NCBI GenBank assembly: GCA_964546585.1
Contig: CAZJKE010000027.1
Location: forward strand, 1 to 24,344
Length of the DNA stretch: 24,344 nucleotides
Reading direction: 5' to 3'
From: CAZJKE01 sp964546585
Lineage (GTDB): Bacteria > Planctomycetota > Phycisphaerae > Phycisphaerales > SM1A02
Every line of letters begins with the position of its first letter. Position 1 is the stretch's first letter. Positions 8,391 to 15,597 of the stretch are shown here, one piece after another. Made by a program: the position numbers and the translations under genes. The notes under the pieces were generated by a model. The model did no database searches. It saw only the letters and a list, made by a program, of their open reading frames with translations, and was not told where the DNA came from.

Positions 8391-8606
8391 GGTGTCTGAG
8401 AAACTCCAAAAAGAGAGCCCGCAGTTGACTCCAACTGGACGGGCTCCTGTGGGGGGGGCTGGGGTGACACCTGAGTCAAGCACGCGTGATCGACCGAGAT
8501 GCCCCCCCGGGGGAAGAGAGCAAAGTAGGTCGCGGGCGGAATGGCCCACTGGTCGAGTATTCGGCACTGGTCGTCAGTGGTTCCCAAAAAACGGGAGACT
8601 GTTCAC
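8391..8606. other. structured intergenic region before dtd
   Basis: This 216 bp gap has no convincing ORF but much secondary structure. GGTGTC (8391-8396) pairs with GACACC (8466-8471), enclosing the hairpin at 8415-8446. There is a G8 run (8451-8458), a C7G5 block (8502-8513), and two copies of CACTGGTCG followed by CAGTGG that can form alternative stems (about 8547-8584). It could be the 5' leader of dtd or a minus-strand small RNA; I cannot tell which. Confidence 0.4.
8405..8446 (-). terminator. rho-independent terminator-like hairpin, minus strand
   Basis: The stem GAGCCCG-CAGTTG (8415-8427) pairs with CAACTG-GA-CGGGCTC (8432-8446) with only a two-base bulge and an ACTC loop. On the minus strand it is followed by TCTCTTTTTGG, the usual U-run. 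On the plus strand G-rich sequence follows instead. No minus-strand gene is evident just upstream of it. Confidence 0.5.
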
Positions 8607-9053
8607 GTGATTGCGGTGGTGCAACGAGTCTCGTCCGCGTCGGTGACCGTCGCAGAACCCGTCCATGAAGCACGGATCGATGGCGGACTGTGCGTCTTGC
8701 TGGGCATAGTCAACGGAGACCGTGCCGCAGATGGCGAGGCGATGGCCAGAAAAATAGCCCAACTTCGAGTGTTCCGCGATGAACAGGGGAAAATGAACCG
8801 GTCCCTTCTGGACACAGGCGGCTCGGTTCTTCTTGTCAGTCAGTTCACCCTCGCCGGTGACTGCAACAAGGGACTACGCCCGAGCTTTGTCGCCGCTGCA
8901 CCCCCGGAGGAGGCCGAGAAACTGGTTCGGCAGGTTGGCACCCACCTTCGCCAAGACCACGGCATTCTCGTCCAGGAAGGTGTGTTCGGCGCAATGATGG
9001 AAGTAACCATCGTCAACGACGGTCCTGTGACGCTGATTCTCGAACGCCCGTAA
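8607..9053 (+). CDS. dtd: D-aminoacyl-tRNA deacylase
   Basis: DTD hydrolyses D-amino acids (and glycine from tRNA-Ala) off mischarged tRNAs in the cytoplasm. The 148 aa length matches the family (about 145). The two active-site motifs are both present: SQFTL (78-82), followed by KGLRPSF, and the cross-subunit motif NDGPVT (137-142) after GVFGAMMEV. The start is GTG 8607, preceded by GGGAG nine bases upstream, and begins with the family N-terminus IAVVQRVSSASVTV. An in-frame ATG at 8541 would add 22 residues unlike the family. The next gene follows after 31 bp. Confidence 0.96.
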   Translation: MIAVVQRVSSASVTVAEPVHEARIDGGLCVLLGIVNGDRAADGEAMARKIAQLRVFRDEQGKMNRSLLDTGGSVLLVSQFTLAGDCNKGLRPSFVAAAPPEEAEKLVRQVGTHLRQDHGILVQEGVFGAMMEVTIVNDGPVTLILERP

Positions 9054-9084
9054 ACTCCAGGCCGTGGAGCAGCGACGCGCGAGA

Positions 9085-9723
9085 ATGCACCTGAATACCG
9101 GACGCCTGATGGGCGTGGACTTTCTCCCTGTCTCCGCTGCGGCAGTCCTCGAAACACCCGACAAGGCGACACTGCTTGCCAAGTTGCGGGCGCGACACGA
9201 CGCAACCTGCCCCCATTGCACAACGGCCGTGGGCTACACCCAGACGGTATTCGGCGATGGAAACCCCGATGCGGCGATCATGTTCATCGGCGAAGCGCCT
9301 GGCGCCGAAGAGGATCGCACCGGCATCCCGTTTGTCGGTGCGGCTGGCAAGAAACTGGACGACATCATCGCGGCCATGCAGTTGCAGCGGAGCGATGTCT
9401 ACATCGCCAACATCCTCAAGAGCAGACCGCCCAACAACCGCACGCCGCTGCAGCCCGAAATCGATGCGTGCGGTCCGTTCCTGGAAGAACAGATCAGGAT
9501 TGTCGATCCACTGGTCATCGTTACGCTCGGCAGCCCGGCCACCAAGCACCTGCTCGGCACGACCGCCGGAATTACCCGCACACGCGGCCGGTGGAATACA
9601 TGGCAGGACTACCGCGTCATGCCGACGTACCACCCCGCCTACCTCCTGCGGAACTACACCCCTGAAACCCGCCGGGAGGTTTGGTCTGACATGCAACAGG
9701 TCATGACTGCGATGCAACCGTAG
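9085..9723 (+). CDS. uracil-DNA glycosylase, family 4-like, with one Fe-S cysteine replaced
   Basis: Predicted to remove uracil from DNA and start base excision repair. Motifs of family 4 (UDGa) are clear: FGDGNPDAAIMFIGEAPGAEE with GIPFVGAAGKKLD (residues 57-92), YIANILKSRPPNNRTP (106-121) and the catalytic-loop HPAYLLR (183-189). Family 4 enzymes bind a 4Fe-4S cluster with four cysteines. Here CPHC (42, 45) and the Cys in DAC (129) are kept, but the KCRPP cysteine is Ser113. The cluster may therefore be absent, three-coordinate or serine-ligated. The start is uncertain: ATG 9085 is used, GTG 9064 is an alternative, and neither has a good ribosome binding site. It probably shares an mRNA with dtd. 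Confidence 0.88.
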   Translation: MHLNTGRLMGVDFLPVSAAAVLETPDKATLLAKLRARHDATCPHCTTAVGYTQTVFGDGNPDAAIMFIGEAPGAEEDRTGIPFVGAAGKKLDDIIAAMQLQRSDVYIANILKSRPPNNRTPLQPEIDACGPFLEEQIRIVDPLVIVTLGSPATKHLLGTTAGITRTRGRWNTWQDYRVMPTYHPAYLLRNYTPETRREVWSDMQQVMTAMQP

Positions 9724-9878
9724 TTCGGACCACGGGTTGGGACAACAATTAGTGGCCGCGACTATTCTTTGCGCAAAATGACTGTTTTCGGTCTTGCTCC
9801 GCCGAAGAAACACGGGAGAATACGGGCTGTCATATCCCGCCCTGTGAGGGGGCATGTTCGGCTTCCGTTAGGATTATC

Positions 9879-10427
9879 ATGACCATTCCATCGAATATCG
9901 CTCATATTCAGGCCTATAGCATGGCCATCTTTCGCTCTGCCGTGCATCCGGAGTTCTTCGATGTGGAGAAGCGGCTGCATGTCGGACATAACGAGTATGA
10001 CTTTGAGGGCTGGCTGTTTCGCGGCGGGCATGTGCTGCGTTTCGAGCACGAAGGGACCTGCGTTGTCGAAGTCATCACACCCCATCCGGAAACATTGCCG
10101 GAACGCGGGCATGTCACGACGATGCCCTGCGCTGGCGAGCGAGATCACGAGCAGGAGTTCGGTGAGCGGCTTGTTCTCCTGACATCCATGCAGACGGAAT
10201 TGCTGACGCCTCACCTGTACGCCGAGAGCCTCGAGGAAATGAAAACATTCGCCGACGAATCGGAGTCATGCTCCATCGAATGGAACGAGGGGGGCGGGCA
10301 GAATAATCTGAGCCGTATCGATGTCCAGCGATACCGAGATCAATTGCACACGCAGGGATACCACCTGCTCGGCGAATGCGGCCTCGTTCTTCGCACGCAA
10401 ACAATCTTCGAAATCAAGAGTGTCTGA
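9879..10427 (+). CDS. DUF2617-like protein of unknown function
   Basis: The 182 aa product is cytoplasmic by appearance, with no signal or membrane segment. The segment FRSAVHPEFFDV (about 18-29), the GGHVLRFEHEG stretch (49-59), and the C-terminal LVLRTQTIFEIK resemble from memory the DUF2617 family found in planctomycetes and actinobacteria. Function is not known. AGGA lies five bases before ATG 9879. A 155 bp gap separates it from the glycosylase gene. Its last 14 bp overlap the convergent membrane-protein gene. Confidence 0.7.
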   Translation: MTIPSNIAHIQAYSMAIFRSAVHPEFFDVEKRLHVGHNEYDFEGWLFRGGHVLRFEHEGTCVVEVITPHPETLPERGHVTTMPCAGERDHEQEFGERLVLLTSMQTELLTPHLYAESLEEMKTFADESESCSIEWNEGGGQNNLSRIDVQRYRDQLHTQGYHLLGECGLVLRTQTIFEIKSV

Positions 10428-11820
10428 CACCGTCTTCTTCTGGCACGAGCGTGCCGGGAATCAGCCCGGGCCACCAGATCTCACGCGTGTCCTGCCCATC
10501 GCATGCTCGCCGCATGAGCAGGTAGATCATTGCTGAGACGCTGAAGAACCCACTGAAGGACCACCCGATCATTGTGTCGCGAAGCAGTGTCTCCCACAGA
10601 CCCACGAACCACCCGGCGGACGCCTCATACCACGCCAACCCCGGTGGCGGCGCGGCGCCCACTGTCGATGATCCTGCATCTCGAAGCACATCACCAAATG
10701 TCCATGTGCCCACGAGATCCGCCGTAAGATCGAGCGTCGATGTTGCGACAATCCGCACGACAAGAAACCCCAGAACCAACCCGACCACCGCTACCGTCGC
10801 GTAGCCAAGTAGGTGCAGCGGACGGGACACGAGATAGGCGTATGACCGCTGCACAGCCTCGCCACCGTCGCAGTGCTCCACGACAACGGCGGGCACGAGC
10901 AGCGGCCAACAGACTGAGTACCCGACCGCCAGCACGGCGATCAGAAGTCCGACCAGGAGTGCCGCGCCATACAGAATGCCGCCGAGCATGCTGATGACCG
11001 GGATATTCAGCAGCACCAGGCCGAAGATCATCAACACAATGGCGAGTACCACGATCACCATCGCAGGGGCGATGACAGCCAGCACGATTTCCCGCCAGTG
11101 CCGCCAAGCGGCAACCAATGCATCCCCCGCCGACAACCTCGTTCCCCTGGCATGCTGCGCCGCCTGCATGCGAGCAATCGCGCCGCCACCTATGCCCAGA
11201 ACAAACAGCATCACGAATCCATAGATGCTGATGAACCAGTGAAAGCCGTTGTTGAACAGCGCCCGCGGAAGTTCCCACGCGATGGCGACCACACCCCTCC
11301 ACATTCCGGCAGGATCGAATCGAGTTGCCGATTCGACGACGCCGAGGAAGGCGTCGTTCAGCCACATGGCGGCAGCTTCGAAGACCCCCAATGGCCGAAT
11401 GTCCTCGAGCGATGCGTACATGGTGTTGTAGATCTCCTCGTCGCCGGCAGCAGCCTCGCCCGAGTGGACGACCTTGCTCCAACGACCCACAAGATGTCGC
11501 TGGGCCTCCGCAGCAGTCCAAGAGTCTTGCGTCTGGTCATTCGTGCCCCCGAAGGCCGAGGCGGCTTTCGAGATCACCAGCCGCTGGGTGGCGTCCATCC
11601 CGCCATACCGCCCGCCAGCCAGTCCCTGCGGCGAAACGACCGGGCCAGCGAACGCATCCCAGATGTTGCCCCCTATGAGCAACAACACCACCATGAGCAA
11701 TCCAACGATCATCCTGCTTGGCTGCATGGAACTCGCCACTGCGCCAAATATCGATGGGAATCGGAAGACACTTCCAAAATCCACGCCGTCGACGATTGTG
11801 CGATGTTCATCCTGTTGCAT
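10414..11820 (-). CDS. multi-pass membrane protein of unknown function
   Basis: The 468 aa product has about six hydrophobic spans: residues 37-57, 193-216, 244-272, 278-312 (possibly two), 336-358 and 415-437. A soluble stretch of about 135 residues lies between the first and second spans. The segment RLSAGDALVAAWRHWREI before a span, and VEHCDGGEAVQRSYAYLVSRPLHLLGY between spans, resemble amphipathic linkers of uncharacterised integral membrane proteins in planctomycetes. I recognise no enzyme motif. The start ATG 11820 has GAGG 11 bases upstream. It is divergent from the sod gene and overlaps the 3' end of the DUF2617-like gene tail to tail. Confidence 0.85.
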   Translation of the reverse strand: MQQDEHRTIVDGVDFGSVFRFPSIFGAVASSMQPSRMIVGLLMVVLLLIGGNIWDAFAGPVVSPQGLAGGRYGGMDATQRLVISKAASAFGGTNDQTQDSWTAAEAQRHLVGRWSKVVHSGEAAAGDEEIYNTMYASLEDIRPLGVFEAAAMWLNDAFLGVVESATRFDPAGMWRGVVAIAWELPRALFNNGFHWFISIYGFVMLFVLGIGGGAIARMQAAQHARGTRLSAGDALVAAWRHWREIVLAVIAPAMVIVVLAIVLMIFGLVLLNIPVISMLGGILYGAALLVGLLIAVLAVGYSVCWPLLVPAVVVEHCDGGEAVQRSYAYLVSRPLHLLGYATVAVVGLVLGFLVVRIVATSTLDLTADLVGTWTFGDVLRDAGSSTVGAAPPPGLAWYEASAGWFVGLWETLLRDTMIGWSFSGFFSVSAMIYLLMRRACDGQDTREIWWPGLIPGTLVPEEDGVRHS

Positions 11821-11846
11821 GAAGGGCGATTCCTCGGGTCACGCCA

Positions 11847-11875
11847 TGGTACCAATCCTGCAAGATACCTATCAT
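11847..11875 (+). promoter_or_regulatory. putative promoter of the sod gene
   Basis: TGGTAC (11847-11852), 17 bp spacer, TATCAT (11870-11875), 47 bp before ATG 11923. The match to consensus is moderate. It would be the promoter of the plus-strand cluster if the genes are cotranscribed. Confidence 0.3.
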
Positions 11876-11922
11876 GGCGGGCCTCTCAATAGACCCCAAT
11901 GAAAGCAAAAAGGAGCTCTGCC

Positions 11923-12573
11923 ATGACATTCACACTCCCCGATCTCCCCTACTCGTTCGATGCGCTCGAACCATACATCGACGCCAGGACCATGGAGATT
12001 CACCACGACAAGCACCATGCCGGGTATGTCGCCAAACTCAATGCCGCTGTCGAAGGCACACCCTACGCGGACATGTCACTTGATACGCTCGTGCGTTCGC
12101 TTGACGAAGTGCCGCAGGACATGCAAACGGCCGTCAGGAACAATGCGGGCGGCCACTGGAATCACTCGGTGTTCTGGAAGATCCTTGCGGCGAACGCCAG
12201 CGCCCCGGAAGGCGATCTCTCCGCCGCGATCAACTCGACATTCGGCTCACTTGACGAGTTCAAGACGGCCTTTGCCGCTGCGGCCTTGGCGCGATTCGGC
12301 TCCGGATGGGCGTGGCTCGGCGTTACGAGCGACGGCACCCTGAGAATCTCCTCGACCGCCAATCAGGACAATCCGCTGATGCCAGGCCAATGCGGTTGTA
12401 CGCCCATCCTCGGGCTCGATGTCTGGGAGCATGCGTACTACCTGCACTACCAGAATCGACGCCCGGACTACATCGAGGCGTGGTGGAACATTGTCAACTG
12501 GAATGCGGTCGCCGAACTCTACGCCAGAGCAAAATCGGGGAACAGTACATGTTGTTGCTGCTGCGGAAGTTGA
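11923..12573 (+). CDS. sodA: superoxide dismutase, Fe/Mn family (Mn-type signature)
   Basis: Converts superoxide to oxygen and hydrogen peroxide. The 216 aa product has all four metal ligands: His27 in EIHHDKHH, His81 in GGHWNH, Asp166 and His170 in DVWEHAYYL. GGHxNH and Gln148 in NQDNP are the Mn-type pattern rather than the Fe-type, though metal use cannot be fixed from sequence. No signal peptide is visible. ATG 11923 is chosen for AGGAG seven bases upstream; an ATG at 11899 gives eight extra residues not seen in the family. The last residues, STCCCCCGS, are unusual and are encoded where the gene overlaps the next reading frame. Confidence 0.96.
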   Translation: MTFTLPDLPYSFDALEPYIDARTMEIHHDKHHAGYVAKLNAAVEGTPYADMSLDTLVRSLDEVPQDMQTAVRNNAGGHWNHSVFWKILAANASAPEGDLSAAINSTFGSLDEFKTAFAAAALARFGSGWAWLGVTSDGTLRISSTANQDNPLMPGQCGCTPILGLDVWEHAYYLHYQNRRPDYIEAWWNIVNWNAVAELYARAKSGNSTCCCCCGS

Positions 12574-13277
12574 TGCCTCTGCTCGCGGTTGTGGCCGCAG
12601 GCTGCGGAGGCGTGCGGACCGTGCAAATCGATCAGTATGGTGGCATGCGAGAGGCGTTGATGCTCGGCCAGACGCAGGGGCGGGTAGCGCTCCGCGATGT
12701 CTCGGCCAGACCTGGTGCCTATGGTGTCGGCGCGCTGGCGGGTCTCGAAGGTGAGGTGACGATTCTCGACGGAGTCGTGACAGTGAGCACGCCTGATGGA
12801 GATGGCCTTCGAACCGCCCATGACCCCGGCGATGCGACCGCGACCCTGCTGACTGTCGGATATGTAGGGGATTGGGACGCGAGAGTGCTCGAAGAATCAA
12901 TCGGCGGCATCGCTCTGGAAAACGCCATCCGCGAGGCGGCGGCCGACCGTGGGCTCGCTCCGCTCCAACCCTTCCCGTTCGTGATTCTCGGCGACACGGC
13001 CGCGTATGAGGCCCACGTCATCAATGGTGCGTGTCCCGCGGCCCAGCCGGATCTTGCCGACACGTTCCAGCCGTGGCGCATTCAGAGTGATGGCCAGCCC
13101 CAGGAGATCGCTGTTGTCGGCATCTACGCCGAAAACCAACAAGGCGTCATGACCCATCATGACTCCAACGTCCACATGCATGTGCTTGCCGGAGGAGGGA
13201 CGGCACCGGCATGGACCGCCCATCTTGACAGCCTGCAGATCGACGCCGGAGCAATGCTTCTGCTGCCTTCACAGTAG
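12549..13277 (+). CDS. acetolactate decarboxylase-like lipoprotein
   Basis: The 242 aa product resembles alpha-acetolactate decarboxylase, a zinc enzyme making acetoin. Visible matches are GALAGLEGEVTILDG (61-75, with Glu69), the VVGIYAENQQGV segment (189-200), and the metal-site pattern NVHMHVL (His209, His211) followed by AHLD (His225) and a C-terminal LLLPSQ. The spacing between the HxH and the third His is 14, compared with about 11 in well-studied enzymes. A lipoprotein signal (residues 1-19, VAAGC) predicts membrane anchoring outside the cytoplasm. The start overlaps sodA by 25 bp in another frame. An ATG at 12573, in a TGATG junction, is possible but would leave no proper signal peptide. 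The substrate is unproven. Confidence 0.75.
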   Translation: MLLLLRKLMPLLAVVAAGCGGVRTVQIDQYGGMREALMLGQTQGRVALRDVSARPGAYGVGALAGLEGEVTILDGVVTVSTPDGDGLRTAHDPGDATATLLTVGYVGDWDARVLEESIGGIALENAIREAAADRGLAPLQPFPFVILGDTAAYEAHVINGACPAAQPDLADTFQPWRIQSDGQPQEIAVVGIYAENQQGVMTHHDSNVHMHVLAGGGTAPAWTAHLDSLQIDAGAMLLLPSQ

Positions 13278-13315
13278 AAAGAGAGCCGTTCTCAGAGTAC
13301 TGTGGGGCAAGGGAT

Positions 13316-14095
13316 ATGAAGGACACACAAGACTCAGGCCACTCGTTCTGGTCCGCTCAATGCGGCCCCGGAGGCAAGGTCGCACTGCTGGCCGTGCTGC
13401 TGCTGTGCTTTGCCATCCAGACAGCGCTGGTCTACACGGATCCCTCGCCGAGTCCACACCTGAGTGAACAGGCGTTGGCCGGTCGTCGGATCTGGCATGA
13501 GAACAACTGCCAAGCCTGTCACCAACTCTTCGGATTCGGCGGCTTTCTCGGCCCCGACCTGACCAACTCCACAGCGAGGCTCGGCCCGGAACGATTCGAA
13601 CAGGTTCTGACGCAAGGCTCCGTCCAAATGCCGGCATTCGCCTTCAGCGGTGAGGAGATTGCGGCGCTCACGGCCTATCTCTCGGTGATGGATGAAACCG
13701 GCAAGGGACAAGCGTTCGCTCCGGCAGAAACTGCGGGCATGCAGCGGGTGCTGGCCAGCGCGGTCGCCAATGCCGGCGATCCAGTTGCCTCCGCCGGTTG
13801 GAATCGCTTCGTGAACAGCGGGTGCCTGGCGTGTCACTTCTCGCCCCTGCAGAACACGCTCGGTGCGGCGGATCTTCTGGATGTCTGCGGTCGCCTCGAC
13901 GAGGCGGCGATCATGCAAGTGCTCATCCAAGGCAAGCCGCCAAAGATGCCACCACTGGCGTTGTCGGCCGAGCAGCGAACCGAGATTCACGAGTTTCTTG
14001 TCTGGCTGTACGCGAATCGAGAATCCATCCGGCAGGCCTCGGGAAGTGAGCCGATTCGCTGGTCGCAGGTTCCATGGTGGGAGTTCGACCGATGA
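13316..14095 (+). CDS. NorC-like membrane-anchored cytochrome c with two haem domains
   Basis: The 259 aa product has one N-terminal membrane anchor (about 21-40) and two c-type haem sites. The first domain matches NorC: GRRIWHENNCQACH (haem at 65-69), GGFLGPDLTN (75-84) and a likely axial Met105 in VQMPAF. The second domain has CLACH at 170-174 with likely axial Met211 in KMPPLA. Classical NorC has one haem, so the second domain is an addition. It should pass electrons to the NorB-like subunit encoded next, with which it shares an ATGA overlap. It begins 38 bp after the acetolactate-decarboxylase-like gene. ATG 13316 follows AAGGGAT. Confidence 0.85.
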   Translation: MKDTQDSGHSFWSAQCGPGGKVALLAVLLLCFAIQTALVYTDPSPSPHLSEQALAGRRIWHENNCQACHQLFGFGGFLGPDLTNSTARLGPERFEQVLTQGSVQMPAFAFSGEEIAALTAYLSVMDETGKGQAFAPAETAGMQRVLASAVANAGDPVASAGWNRFVNSGCLACHFSPLQNTLGAADLLDVCGRLDEAAIMQVLIQGKPPKMPPLALSAEQRTEIHEFLVWLYANRESIRQASGSEPIRWSQVPWWEFDR

Positions 14096-15498
14096 CGCGG
14101 TCAACGCGACAGCATGCAACCATTGTCTTTGTACGCGGTGCGCTCATCGCCATATCCGTGCTGATGCTTGCCGGCGTGCTGAGCGTTCTGCACTACCTTC
14201 CTAGTGTGAGTAGTTTCCTGGCCGGAGCGGGCTTTGACTTTGCCGCCATGCGGCCCATTCACACGACATTCGCCTCGGCCTGGATCTTTCTCGCAGCGAT
14301 TGCGATGGTGTATCACTACCTGCAGAACACCGGTGAGCCGGCAACTTCGAGTGAGCGATGGATGCTGAGGGCGCAGGTGATCATCTGGGGGCTCGCAGGG
14401 CTGGGGATTCTGGCAACGCTGTTCGTCGGCGTGACCTCGGGTCGCGAGTATCTCGGATTCCATCCATGGTTCTCGGTGGCCATCATGGTCGGATGGCTCC
14501 TGTTCACATGGAACTTCTTTCGCGCAACGTGGCGGGGCTTCTTTGGAAAGCCCGTCTACGTCACCATGTGGGGCGTCGGCATCCTGTTGTTCATCTACAC
14601 ATTTGCCGAACAACATGCCTGGCTACTGCCGGGCGTCGGCACGGATCCCATTGTGGACCTTCGGGTGCAGTGGAAGGCGACAGGTACGCTCGTTGGTAGT
14701 TTCAATCTTCTGGTATACGGCTGCATGTACTACCTCGCCTCGCTCATCGTTGGCGACAACAGGTACGCCCACTCCAAGATGGCCTACGCGCTCTTTGGAA
14801 TTGGGCTGCTGAACTCCTTCACGAACTTCGGCCACCACACCTACCACCTGCCCCAGAGTGCGCTGGTCAATTGGATAAGTTTCCTCGTGAGCATGTTGGA
14901 GATTCTGATTCTCGTTCGCGTGATCTGGGACATCGCCCAGAGCGTCCTGAAGCGAAGCGGCCGACGCACAGGCGCGACCATGTTCCTCTCGGCCGCCAGG
15001 TGGTGGACCTTTGCCATGTTCTTTACTGCCATCCTGCTTTCCATTCCACCGATCAATTCCATCCTCCATGGCACCCTCGCTGTCAGCGGTCACGCCATGG
15101 GTGCCATGATCGGCATCGACAGCATGATCCTGTTTGCCGCGCTCTCCTGGATCCTTGCAGAGCGAACGGGCGAGTCGCGGTGGCTGAAACCGATCGGCAT
15201 TGGATTCAATGTGTCGGCCGCGGCGCTTGTGGCCTGGTTGACCGTTGCAGGTTGTGTCGTCGGTTTCACTCGGTACCAGCGGATGCCCGCGCCAGAATGG
15301 CTGACGGCGAGCAATCCTGTCATCTTTGCACTCACAGGCATTGCGACAGCAGTCTTTCTCGCCCTGCTGACCCTGCTCATGCTTCGCGGTGCCTTCAGGC
15401 GTGTTGCGAGGCTGTCCCCCGAGCCGCCCCTGGTGGTGACGAAACGGCAGGCGAAAAACCTATTTCTGACGCCTGTTTCCAAGGAAAAGGTTCCGTAA
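14092..15498 (+). CDS. NorB-like haem-copper oxidase superfamily subunit lacking FeB ligands
   Basis: This is a 468 aa protein with about 12 membrane spans, related to the catalytic subunit of cytochrome c-dependent NO reductase and cbb3 oxidases. Kept: RPIHTTF (His57, low-spin haem b), GHH (His248-249, helix VII, followed by a WIxxxxSxxEI pattern as in NorB), and HGTLAVSGH (His334, high-spin haem). Missing: the helix-VI His and Glu of NorB. The stretch VQWKATGTLVGSF (192-204) has neither residue, and Thr197/Gly198 stand where the His is expected. The NorB pattern HxH, whose second His binds haem b, reads His334-Ala-Met336. The active site is therefore altered, and NO reduction should not be assumed. 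The start ATG 14092 overlaps the NorC-like stop and has GGGAG eight bases upstream. Many catalytically altered NO-reductase-like subfamilies are known; which one this belongs to needs a tree. Confidence 0.82.
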   Translation: MTRSTRQHATIVFVRGALIAISVLMLAGVLSVLHYLPSVSSFLAGAGFDFAAMRPIHTTFASAWIFLAAIAMVYHYLQNTGEPATSSERWMLRAQVIIWGLAGLGILATLFVGVTSGREYLGFHPWFSVAIMVGWLLFTWNFFRATWRGFFGKPVYVTMWGVGILLFIYTFAEQHAWLLPGVGTDPIVDLRVQWKATGTLVGSFNLLVYGCMYYLASLIVGDNRYAHSKMAYALFGIGLLNSFTNFGHHTYHLPQSALVNWISFLVSMLEILILVRVIWDIAQSVLKRSGRRTGATMFLSAARWWTFAMFFTAILLSIPPINSILHGTLAVSGHAMGAMIGIDSMILFAALSWILAERTGESRWLKPIGIGFNVSAAALVAWLTVAGCVVGFTRYQRMPAPEWLTASNPVIFALTGIATAVFLALLTLLMLRGAFRRVARLSPEPPLVVTKRQAKNLFLTPVSKEKVP

Positions 15499-15518
15499 AC
15501 CGTTTCACCACGAAACCG

Positions 15519-15546
15519 TTGAATTACGCTGATCGTCGGGTATGGT
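15519..15546 (+). promoter_or_regulatory. putative promoter of the 11-haem cytochrome gene
   Basis: TTGAAT (15519-15524), 16 bp spacer, TATGGT (15541-15546), in the 99 bp gap after the NorB-like gene. An AAACCGTT direct repeat (about 15497 and 15514) and a small palindrome CGGAT-6-ATCCG (15560-15575) flank it. The cytochrome gene may thus have its own promoter inside the cluster. Confidence 0.4.
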
Positions 15547-15597
15547 AATAGCGGATATACGGATGTGTAGATCCGTTTATGTTGCTCCCAGCACCAC

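Noticed and set aside
9013..9855. Minus-strand open frame of 280 codons
   Set aside because: It is antisense to the uracil-DNA glycosylase, whose motifs are unmistakable.
12537..12573. SOD Cys5 tail as a designed metal-binding tail
   Set aside because: It coincides exactly with the Leu-rich signal peptide of the overlapping downstream gene, which explains it more simply.
14092..15498. Calling the NorB-like gene a nitric oxide reductase or cbb3 oxidase
   Set aside because: The helix-VI His and the NorB Glu are absent and a haem-b His is Met, so the standard reaction cannot be assumed.
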